The notes under the pieces: model-generated | Seen by the model: the letters and a program-made list of their open reading frames with translations, nothing else | What the model was told of the DNA's origin: nothing | Database searches by the model: none | DNA from: an uncultured Lachnospiraceae bacterium | GTDB taxonomy: Bacteria > Bacillota > Clostridia > Lachnospirales > Lachnospiraceae | Reading direction: 5' to 3' | Assembly: GCA_947589095.1 (NCBI GenBank) | Contig: CANQBX010000016.1 | Location: 1-64,000 of the forward strand | DNA length: 64,000 nt | Made by a program: the position numbers and the translations under genes | Shown here: piece after piece, positions 7,879-15,549 of the stretch | How positions within the stretch are numbered: the stretch's first letter is position 1 | How the letters are laid out: each line of letters starts with the position of its first letter

Positions 7879-7887
7879 GGCAGCAAA

Positions 7888-10443
7888 ATGAAATTCTTCA
7901 GGAAAAAGAGCCGCAAGGCGGCGATATCCATTTTTTTGACAATTATACTGATTCCCAGTATGCTTCTCTCGGCTGTGCTGATCGATGGCAGCCGCTATTC
8001 AAGCGCGAAGGCAATCGTACAGGAAGCGTCTGATCTGGCGGCTGTCAGCGCGCTGGCGGATTATAATCTAAAGCTGAAGAATGAGTTTGGTCTGTTTGCG
8101 ATTCAGAATCCGGACAAGCTGGACGAGGTATATAAAAAAAGCCTGAATGCGACGCTTATGGCGTACGGCCTTGATGATCAGGAATATTCGGAAATGATCT
8201 GGCAGTTCATGAAGAGCGCCGTGACAGGCACAGAGTCTTATGCGGACGCATCCTTCCTGAATCTGTATGATTTTCAGGTGGACTCTAATGCTTCAAGCGC
8301 GAAAGCCATGTATCCGCTTGCAGAGAAAGAAGTTCTTAAAACGCAGATGGTGGAGTATGCCAAATTCAGAGGAATCTATGTTGCTCTGGATCGTATGGAC
8401 ATTCTGAACAAGCTGACAGAGGTTCAGTCCCAGGCCAAAGAGAATGAGAATACTTCGGATATAATGAATGAGAAGATGGGGGTTGATGAAGAAAATGGGG
8501 CTGCGGATCAGGCGGTCAGCAGTCTGAAAGAAGCGATTGAGAAGCTGATGGCGGATATTGGCGAATATGAGGAGACCCTGAAAGGTTATTCCAAGGGGCT
8601 GCAGGCTTATATGGAAGTCATCCGGCATGATAATATCTATCCGCAGGAAGAAGAAATAGATGAGTATACCAGAACGCAGGCAAATGGTTTCGATGGATAT
8701 TCTGTCAGTTTGGCTCCGGCAGCCAGAAGTTTAAAGGGAAGCGCACATAATGTCCGCTCTCTTGCGCAGACAGCTCTTGAAGAAGCCCAAAATGCTGTGA
8801 ATCGGCTGGATGGTTTCAAAAGCAAGTATGAAGGCGGCGGCGAGGCGGCAAAGGAAATGGCGGAAGACGCTACAGCCAGTAAGGAAGCTTATGAGGATTA
8901 TGTGACAGAACTGACAAAGATCACAGAGGATAAATGTCTGGCCTTCTACGCTGACAGTATCAATCCGGACGATCTTTTTGCGATAACTTCGCAGATCTTG
9001 AATGCGGTTTCTGAGGATGCGAAGCGTGTAAAAGCGGAGAAGGAGGCCGCGGAGAAGGCGGCTGCAGAAGCGAAGAAGGCTGAAGGAGGAGAGTCCGAAC
9101 CGAAAGCTGATCCGGAAGCCGAACCGGGGACAGAGACTGAAATTTATACGAATGATCATTATGATTTCTATAACCTGGAAATGACCGAGAAAAGTGATAA
9201 TCTTTTCAAAATGCTTGACGGAGTTTACAAAATAGCGATCGCATCCTGTATGAGCAAGGGGACGGACTGTACGCTGGATATATTAAAAAACTCCCCGTGG
9301 AAGAATATTCAGACTACATATGCTTCCAACTCTGAGCCGGGAAACGCAGGTTCGGATCTGAACAGCTTTGCGGAAAATCAGTCTGAACAGGAAATTAAAA
9401 CAGAGGTGGATAATGAGAAAGGCGCGCCTCGAGGAGAGATCAATGAAGATAACTATAACAACCGTCCGTCAACATCTTATACACAGGAACCAGGAAGCAA
9501 TGTGGGGTTAGGGTTTTATAATAAGAGCGGAAATCTGACAGCATCTAAAAATATAATGAACCAGGGTAAGCACAGTATGATTCTTGACATAGCGGAAACG
9601 ATGAGAGACGATGTGCTGAGCCTGTCTTATATGTTCGGAACCTTCAAGACCCGCATGACCGGGGTAGAGAATTTTTCGTCTAAAATGCCGGAATCCGAGA
9701 AGAACAGCTTCTATATGCCTGAATGGCGTTACGCTCATGAAAATGGCGAGCTGGATATGCGTTTCCTGCCCAAAAAGGATCGTAAAACGGTATTAAGGAG
9801 CGAAATCGAATATCTGATTTATGGAAATCGCACGGACGCAGCAAATGAGGGCGCCGTATATGCGACGATTTACGCGGAGCGGATGGCAAATAATATGATT
9901 GCACTTTATCTGAACGCTGCCGTTAAGGGTTCCTGTCACGCCGCGGGAGCGGTGGCATCGACCCTTACCCTGGGAATTGTGCCGGAACCGGTATTTTTCT
10001 GGATCATACTGACGGCATGGGCAGTGGCAGAGACGCTGATTGAGATGGATTATCTGATAAACAAAGGGTATAAAATTCCATTGTTTAAGACTGGAAAAAA
10101 TGTTCTGCTGACGATATCTCCGAATGGCAGCACGGAAGGCCTCATCAGTCATTATGGACAGACAGGTTTTTTCGTGACGTATGAGGATTATCTGCTGATT
10201 CTTCTGCTGCTGAAGGGGGACGATAAGCGAATAATGCGTTCAGCCGACCTGATCGAATTTAATATGAAGGCGAATGGAGAGCCAACGTTTTCGATGGCGA
10301 AGGCCTATACATATATGCAGGCGGATACAGTTGTTTCGCTGCGTTATTTGTTTAATCAGGTAATGCCGTTTCAGGCGGTTTATGAGGAAAGCGGAAATAC
10401 GGGACGGCTTCAGTTTACCAGTTCCATATATATGGGATATTAA
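7888..10443 (+). CDS. TadG-like / DUF5702-type pilus-locus protein
   Basis: This 851-residue protein has one N-terminal membrane span (ISIFLTIILIPSMLLSAVLI) followed by DGSRYSSAKAIVQEASDLAAVSALADYN, the signature start of TadG-like proteins. A long predicted extracytoplasmic region follows, with coiled-coil stretches (residues 200-320) and a Lys/Glu/Ala-rich segment (about 373-415). A second hydrophobic segment near residues 685-715 may be another span. In Clostridia proteins of this size in Tad loci are often grouped as DUF5702. Its role is unknown; a cell-surface tether or pilus-associated protein is an inference. Confidence 0.7.
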   Translation: MKFFRKKSRKAAISIFLTIILIPSMLLSAVLIDGSRYSSAKAIVQEASDLAAVSALADYNLKLKNEFGLFAIQNPDKLDEVYKKSLNATLMAYGLDDQEYSEMIWQFMKSAVTGTESYADASFLNLYDFQVDSNASSAKAMYPLAEKEVLKTQMVEYAKFRGIYVALDRMDILNKLTEVQSQAKENENTSDIMNEKMGVDEENGAADQAVSSLKEAIEKLMADIGEYEETLKGYSKGLQAYMEVIRHDNIYPQEEEIDEYTRTQANGFDGYSVSLAPAARSLKGSAHNVRSLAQTALEEAQNAVNRLDGFKSKYEGGGEAAKEMAEDATASKEAYEDYVTELTKITEDKCLAFYADSINPDDLFAITSQILNAVSEDAKRVKAEKEAAEKAAAEAKKAEGGESEPKADPEAEPGTETEIYTNDHYDFYNLEMTEKSDNLFKMLDGVYKIAIASCMSKGTDCTLDILKNSPWKNIQTTYASNSEPGNAGSDLNSFAENQSEQEIKTEVDNEKGAPRGEINEDNYNNRPSTSYTQEPGSNVGLGFYNKSGNLTASKNIMNQGKHSMILDIAETMRDDVLSLSYMFGTFKTRMTGVENFSSKMPESEKNSFYMPEWRYAHENGELDMRFLPKKDRKTVLRSEIEYLIYGNRTDAANEGAVYATIYAERMANNMIALYLNAAVKGSCHAAGAVASTLTLGIVPEPVFFWIILTAWAVAETLIEMDYLINKGYKIPLFKTGKNVLLTISPNGSTEGLISHYGQTGFFVTYEDYLLILLLLKGDDKRIMRSADLIEFNMKANGEPTFSMAKAYTYMQADTVVSLRYLFNQVMPFQAVYEESGNTGRLQFTSSIYMGY

Positions 10444-10454
10444 GAGGAGCGGAT

Positions 10455-11582
10455 ATGAGGAAGCAAAGAGGAAAGAAGGGTTCTCTGACACTGGAGGCGG
10501 CGCTCACCTATCCGTTATTTCTGATGGTGATCGTAACGATCCTGTATATAATGCGTATCGTCTATACCTATGGCCTGATTCAGCATGCCGCGGCGCAGAC
10601 GGCCAGGGAATTGTCTATGTATACCTATATCTATCAGGTTTCAGGGTTGTCAGAGATGAATACGACGCTGCAGAGTTCCGCGGCCGGACGTACGCAGAAG
10701 TTTAACTCGGATGTAGATAATGTTGTAGATCTGTATAATAAGTTTATGGATGGAAATATGCAGGGTGTCCAGTCCTGGTCCTATACGGGGGAAACAGATC
10801 CGATCGAAATATTGAAAAACGTGGGGGCAGTCCTGGTAGGCGGAGCCACCAGGGAAGCGAATAGTCAGTTATTTCAGTTAGTCGTCCGGCCGATGATGGC
10901 AGGTTATATTGGCGCGGATTCCCAGAATAATTCAGCGGACCAGCGCCTGCAGCTTTTGCGGGTGAAGGGCGGACTGAGCGGTCTTAACCTGGACGCTTCG
11001 AGTTTCTGCGATGACGGCGTAACGATCGATCTGGTAGTCTGTTATACGATCGAGCCGATTTTTCCTATTAACATCATGCCCAGTTTGAATCTGATGAATC
11101 GCGCGTATGTCCGCGGGATGAACGGAGAAACGGTATTTCAGCGTCACAGCGGAGGAGGCAAAGCGGAAAAAGAAGACAGCGTCTGGGATAACCGAAATAC
11201 AACCGAGCGTGGAAAAATCATACAATCAGAGGATGGCACCAGAAACCTGCCGGACAATTTCCCGGTTTATTCGGCTTATGACAGTGAGAGCGGCAAGGCC
11301 ACGGCTGCCGTATCGATCGATCTTAGGATGAAAAGTTACCAGAGCAAGAGCGGGATTAAGGGAAGAATCAGCAGTGAATGTGAGAATATCGTGAATTATA
11401 AGACAAGTATCTGCGATGGTGTGACGGTTAAGGCAGAGGATATCAGAGAAAATGTGCTGATCGTTTATATTCCCTCGTCTACAGAGGACCGATCAGTGGA
11501 CCGGAGCGTTTATGACGAAGCTGTGGCGGAAGTACAGGCACGTTATCCGAAGATCAAGATCATTACAAAGGAAATTGATTAG
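10455..11582 (+). CDS. second TadE-like pseudopilin
   Basis: This 375-residue protein starts MRKQRGKKGSLTLEAALTYP, giving a Gly-Ser cleavage site with Glu at +5, followed by the helix LFLMVIVTILYIMRIVYTYG. The C-terminal 300 residues are predicted to be extracytoplasmic. It is longer than typical TadE proteins and could be a tip or surface-exposed minor pilin. It starts 12 bases after the preceding gene and ends nine bases before the prepilin peptidase gene. Confidence 0.75.
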   Translation: MRKQRGKKGSLTLEAALTYPLFLMVIVTILYIMRIVYTYGLIQHAAAQTARELSMYTYIYQVSGLSEMNTTLQSSAAGRTQKFNSDVDNVVDLYNKFMDGNMQGVQSWSYTGETDPIEILKNVGAVLVGGATREANSQLFQLVVRPMMAGYIGADSQNNSADQRLQLLRVKGGLSGLNLDASSFCDDGVTIDLVVCYTIEPIFPINIMPSLNLMNRAYVRGMNGETVFQRHSGGGKAEKEDSVWDNRNTTERGKIIQSEDGTRNLPDNFPVYSAYDSESGKATAAVSIDLRMKSYQSKSGIKGRISSECENIVNYKTSICDGVTVKAEDIRENVLIVYIPSSTEDRSVDRSVYDEAVAEVQARYPKIKIITKEID

Positions 11583-11590
11583 GTGAAAGT

Positions 11591-12220
11591 ATGGTTGCGG
11601 AGATGATGGCTGTTTGGGTGTTCGTGCCGTTGCTGGCCGGTATGCGAATCGTGTATGCAGCAGACGTACTGAAGGGAATGGAAAAGCCGTTTTACAGGAT
11701 ATGGAGCCGGGGGAGTCTGTATCTGGTTTCAATCGTATGTGTAATTATCAATTTCGTTGTATGGCTCTGCTCAGGTCACAGCGCGTATATGCTTCGGCTG
11801 TGGGATATGATAGCGTCTTATTTGCTTCTGGCAATCGTTGACTGGAAGAAAAAAATTGTTCCTGATACGGTGCTGGTGTGTTTTTTTGCAGCGCAGATGC
11901 TTTTGGGAGCAGTGACTATGGATCCGGAAAGGTTGTTCTCCATGCTTTTTACCGGAGGCGTGCTTTTCTTCTTTCTCATAGCGTTTGCATGGCTGTCCAA
12001 GGGAAGGTTGGGTATGGGAGACGCAGAGCTTTTAGGTGTGACTGCTATGGCAGCGGGATGGGCATATGTAGTTCAGATCGTGACGATTGCTCTGATATTT
12101 TCCTTTTTCTACGGACTCTGGCTGCTTTTCTTCCGAAGAATGACCATGAAGACAGAGATTCCGTTCGTTCCTTTTTTGGCGGCGGCCATGGCGGTTCATA
12201 CAGTCTATATTGTCCTTTGA
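11591..12220 (+). CDS. prepilin peptidase, A24 family (first copy)
   Basis: This 209-residue polytopic membrane protein has about six to seven hydrophobic segments. It carries the two aspartate motifs of the A24 aspartic peptidases: DWKKKIVPD in one cytoplasmic loop and GMGDAELLG in the second. It would cleave the leaders of the pilin and TadE-like proteins. A second A24-type gene occurs at 14827 in the same operon. Having two suggests that they split the substrates, or that one acts on the larger pseudopilins. Confidence 0.8.
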   Translation: MVAEMMAVWVFVPLLAGMRIVYAADVLKGMEKPFYRIWSRGSLYLVSIVCVIINFVVWLCSGHSAYMLRLWDMIASYLLLAIVDWKKKIVPDTVLVCFFAAQMLLGAVTMDPERLFSMLFTGGVLFFFLIAFAWLSKGRLGMGDAELLGVTAMAAGWAYVVQIVTIALIFSFFYGLWLLFFRRMTMKTEIPFVPFLAAAMAVHTVYIVL

Positions 12221-12256
12221 GGACTACATTATAGAAAAATACGATGGAGGTAAAGT

Positions 12257-14008
12257 ATGACAGACCAAGTGAAAACATCATACGAAAGTATCGGCACATC
12301 CAGTTACCTGACAGTAATACTGACGCCGGAAGCGGGGCTTGTAAATTATCAGATGGAAATGCTTACGTCAAATGAGATCAGCCATATCCTGCCGGTTTCG
12401 AAACGTCTTCTGAATGGGGAGATATTGGTTTATTACAATATTACGTCCAGAGTTCCTTTAAGCCAGGTGCTGGGGAGAAGAAAGCTAAAACGGGAAGAAT
12501 TCATACGGGTTGTAAAAGCGGCAGTATCGGCAGCGCGGGATGCCGGGGAATATCAGCTTCCGGCGGAAGGATTCGTGATGGAGACCGATTATATCTATGT
12601 TAATCCATCCAACTGCGAACCGTATTTTGTATATCTGCCGGTGGTTGGAAACACTGGAAAAGGAATCAAAAATCTGATTCTTGAACTGATTATGCAGGGA
12701 AAAATTGAGATGTCCGGGGATAACTTCGTGCAGGCACTTTTGGAAACAGTCAACAGTGAACCGTTGTCCTTGGATGCGTTGGAAGCGTGTGTGGACAGAT
12801 ACGCTGAAAATAAAACACGTCACTTGGGTTCACAGCCCATTTCGACTCCGGGGCCGGCATCTGTTTCAATCGAGAAGCAATATGCGGGAGAGATTTCAAA
12901 ACCAAATTTGCCGCCTCAACCGGCTTTTATTCCCGCTTCAAAAGCAGAAATGCCGGAACCTGATCTGAAGCCCCAGAATTCGAAGCCGGCGCCTCCTGAT
13001 GAAGAAGAGTCGGCCGCTGCGGCAGAAAATCGACGGAAACCGCCGGTTCGGCGGGGAGAGAAAGAGACACGGAAGGCGCTACATGGCCTTAGCGGGAAGG
13101 AAAAGGCTGCTTCGGAGGAAACATCGGATGCCGAAGAAAACGGGGATGGATTTGATCCGGAAAAGGCGAAGAAGAAGTTTCTTCTTCCGCAGGCAGTGGT
13201 GATGGTGGCTATTGCCGCAGCTGTCTCCTTTGGGTTCTTTACAGATGAGACAGGAGCGATTGTTCTGAATAATATTCTGGCTGTTGCAATTGTTGTGGCG
13301 GTAGCAGAGATCATTCTTTATCGGGAAGCATATGTGAATGGCAGGCAGCCGAAGAAAGGAAAAGGGAATAAGAAGGCGGCGAAACCATCTGCTTCAGCTA
13401 AGAAAGATGTGACGGTTCCCCAAAAGGTTCCGGAACAGAAGCCTGTGCCGACGGGGGCGAGACGGGCTCCGGCACCGCAGCGTGAGACGAAGCCTGTTTC
13501 GCGGAATGTATCAGAAAAAGTTCTGGAAAATGCCCAACCGCAGCCAGCTCCAGTGTCGCCGCAGCCAGTTCAGATGCCGCAGCCGCGCCCGATTCCAATG
13601 CCGCAGGAACAGTATCAGCAGCCGCGGGCGAATAATCCATATCCTGATAATAATGATACAGAGCTGGGGGCTGAAACAGAGCTTTATGATGAGAATGCGG
13701 GAATGACTGCGTATCTTGAATATTATGAAAATGGGACTGTTACCAGAGTCCCGCTTGATAAGCCCAGCGTTTTGATTGGCCGTCTTCGGGGGCAGGTAGA
13801 TTTTGTTATATCCAATCCAAGGGTTGGCAAGATTCATGCGGAGTTTATCTCACAAAATGGACAGTTTTTTGTAAAAGATATCAATTCGAAGAACGGAACT
13901 TATATCAATAGCGGGGAACGTATCAGCAGCAACATACCGTATCCGCTCCATGATAATGATAGGATCAGATTGGCAGACAGTGAGTTTACTCTCAGGTGTT
14001 CTTCATAA
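12257..14008 (+). CDS. DUF6382 and FHA domain protein
   Basis: This 583-residue protein has an N-terminal DUF6382-like domain (residues 1-180), a Pro/Glu-rich linker, two membrane spans (about 308-327 and 335-354), a second Pro/Gln-rich linker, and a C-terminal FHA domain (about 490-580; VLIGRLRG, NPRVGKIHAEF, DINSKNGTYINSG). FHA domains bind phosphothreonine. With both ends on the same side of the membrane it is well placed to recruit the phosphorylated kinase encoded 1.5 kb downstream to the Tad machine. The PP2C phosphatase gene follows 12 bases after its stop. The DUF6382 assignment is from memory of the family start. Confidence 0.85.
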   Translation: MTDQVKTSYESIGTSSYLTVILTPEAGLVNYQMEMLTSNEISHILPVSKRLLNGEILVYYNITSRVPLSQVLGRRKLKREEFIRVVKAAVSAARDAGEYQLPAEGFVMETDYIYVNPSNCEPYFVYLPVVGNTGKGIKNLILELIMQGKIEMSGDNFVQALLETVNSEPLSLDALEACVDRYAENKTRHLGSQPISTPGPASVSIEKQYAGEISKPNLPPQPAFIPASKAEMPEPDLKPQNSKPAPPDEEESAAAAENRRKPPVRRGEKETRKALHGLSGKEKAASEETSDAEENGDGFDPEKAKKKFLLPQAVVMVAIAAAVSFGFFTDETGAIVLNNILAVAIVVAVAEIILYREAYVNGRQPKKGKGNKKAAKPSASAKKDVTVPQKVPEQKPVPTGARRAPAPQRETKPVSRNVSEKVLENAQPQPAPVSPQPVQMPQPRPIPMPQEQYQQPRANNPYPDNNDTELGAETELYDENAGMTAYLEYYENGTVTRVPLDKPSVLIGRLRGQVDFVISNPRVGKIHAEFISQNGQFFVKDINSKNGTYINSGERISSNIPYPLHDNDRIRLADSEFTLRCSS

Positions 14009-14020
14009 AAAGGAGCGCGT

Positions 14021-14791
14021 ATGTGGAGCTATGTGTATGGAGCGTCTACAGACAGGGGAGATGTAAGAAAAGAGAATCAGGACAGCTGCCTGTGCGTGTC
14101 CGGTAGTATCGGGGGTACTCCTGCCGCACTGTTTGTACTGGCCGACGGTATGGGGGGACTCTCCTTTGGCGCCCAGGTTAGTCAGTGCATTACTTCTCGA
14201 TTTGCTGAATGGTGGCAGGAAGATTTTTCGCAAATGGTACAGGCCGGGAGAGACAGCCGGGAAGATCTGGATGAGCTTTTAGGTCAGGAAATATGGGATA
14301 TCAATCAAGAGATACGCCGGTTTAATAATCAGATGCAGTGCAGGGCAGGTTCAACGGTGGTCGTTCTGTTTATGTACGGCAGCGAATATTTCGTTAAGAG
14401 TCTGGGAGACAGTCGAATCTATCTTGCGAGAGGAACGGAATTCCGTCAGTTGACAGAAGACCAATCGCTGGTGGCAAAAATGGTTCGCGAGAAGAAAATA
14501 TCGGAAGAAGAAGCGCTTCGCTCAGAGAGAAAGAATGTTCTGACTATGTGCCTTGGAATGTTTGAAATACCGGAGACTCATTCTGCTGCCGGCCGGCTGG
14601 CGTTAGGAGATTGTTTCCTTCTTTGCAGCGATGGACTGTATAACTGCGTAAGCAGGGAACGAATAGCGCAGGTTCTGTGGGACCGGACAATGGATTGTCA
14701 GGAAAAAGTGGCCTGCCTAAGACAGAGCATTCCGCCGGGAACAGCGTCTGATAATGTGACCGTGGTAATAACTGAAGTGGGAGAAATCTGA
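14021..14791 (+). CDS. PP2C-family Ser/Thr phosphatase
   Basis: This 256-residue protein is a complete PPM/PP2C metallophosphatase. It shows the metal-binding motifs DRGDVRKENQDS, LADGMGG, SLGDSRIYLARG, LCSDGLYN and the final DNVTVVI. It has no membrane span, so it acts in the cytoplasm and would reverse the kinase encoded in the same operon. It sits between the FHA gene and the second prepilin peptidase, so pilus and phosphorylation genes are interleaved rather than merely adjacent. Confidence 0.93.
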   Translation: MWSYVYGASTDRGDVRKENQDSCLCVSGSIGGTPAALFVLADGMGGLSFGAQVSQCITSRFAEWWQEDFSQMVQAGRDSREDLDELLGQEIWDINQEIRRFNNQMQCRAGSTVVVLFMYGSEYFVKSLGDSRIYLARGTEFRQLTEDQSLVAKMVREKKISEEEALRSERKNVLTMCLGMFEIPETHSAAGRLALGDCFLLCSDGLYNCVSRERIAQVLWDRTMDCQEKVACLRQSIPPGTASDNVTVVITEVGEI

Positions 14792-14826
14792 ATGGAGAAG
14801 TCCATCTATGGAAGGAGAAACCGGCA

Positions 14827-15360
14827 ATGTGGGAAATGGTTAGAAATTGGCTGCCTCCGGTTGCGGCGGTGATCATTGCCTGTATGGGAGGATATACGGA
14901 TATTACAAGCCAGAAGATTCCTAATGAGATTACGCTTCACGCTATGTCGGCTGGTTTACTGATCAATCTCCTGCTCGGAGGCCTGGGGGGAGTGGCATCA
15001 TGGGCCGGCGGATTGCTTCTGGGCTTTGCTTTTTTCCCGCTTTATTTAGTCGGAGCATTAAAAGCCGGGGATGTAAAGCTTTATATGGCTATAGGAGCAG
15101 TTGGGGGGTGGCATTTCGGACTGTATGTCATGGTGCTTTCAGTGCTTTTCGGAGGGGTAACGGCTTTCCTCTTAATGCTTGTCAGAAAAGATGGACGAAG
15201 GGCGTTGCGGTCCCTATGGAATTATCTGGCCAATATGGTTTTGACCAGAACGTTTTCCATGTACCAGCCGCAGGAGAAGTCGGCGTATTTCAGTTATGGC
15301 TGCTGCATCAGCGCAGGCGCTGTGGCGGCTCTGATATGGATGATCATACAGAAAATGTGA
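14827..15360 (+). CDS. tadV: TadV/CpaA-like prepilin peptidase (second copy)
   Basis: This 177-residue membrane protein has the short A24 architecture used by TadV/CpaA. Motifs are GYTDITSQKIPNEIT (first Asp, with the IPN turn) and ALKAGDVKLYMAIG (second Asp). It would process the Flp pilin. Its motifs are closer to the canonical TadV ones than those of the first copy at 11591. It overlaps nothing, and the next gene begins three bases after its stop. Confidence 0.88.
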   Translation: MWEMVRNWLPPVAAVIIACMGGYTDITSQKIPNEITLHAMSAGLLINLLLGGLGGVASWAGGLLLGFAFFPLYLVGALKAGDVKLYMAIGAVGGWHFGLYVMVLSVLFGGVTAFLLMLVRKDGRRALRSLWNYLANMVLTRTFSMYQPQEKSAYFSYGCCISAGAVAALIWMIIQKM

Positions 15361-15363
15361 GGG

Positions 15364-15549
15364 ATGATTATGGAATGGCTGACAGATGAACTATTGTGTT
15401 ATGGAGGCGCGGTTTTAGCGGGCGTCACGATGGCTGCAGCGGTTCTGTATCTTCTGATTTCGAAGATTCAGTTCCTGCGGCTGGAGTCGCGGCTTGATCA
15501 TGAATACGGGACAAGCCTGCGGAAGAGAAGGAAGAAAAACCATGGCTAA
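15364..15549 (+). CDS. small single-span membrane protein
   Basis: This 61-residue protein has one hydrophobic segment (residues 11-33, LCYGGAVLAGVTMAAAVLYLLI) and a very basic tail ending RKRRKKNHG. It is translationally coupled to its neighbours: its start lies three bases after tadV and its last eight bases overlap the kinase start. No family is recognised. Its place in the operon suggests an accessory subunit of the Tad or kinase complex. An alternative start is the ATG at 15370. Confidence 0.65.
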   Translation: MIMEWLTDELLCYGGAVLAGVTMAAAVLYLLISKIQFLRLESRLDHEYGTSLRKRRKKNHG

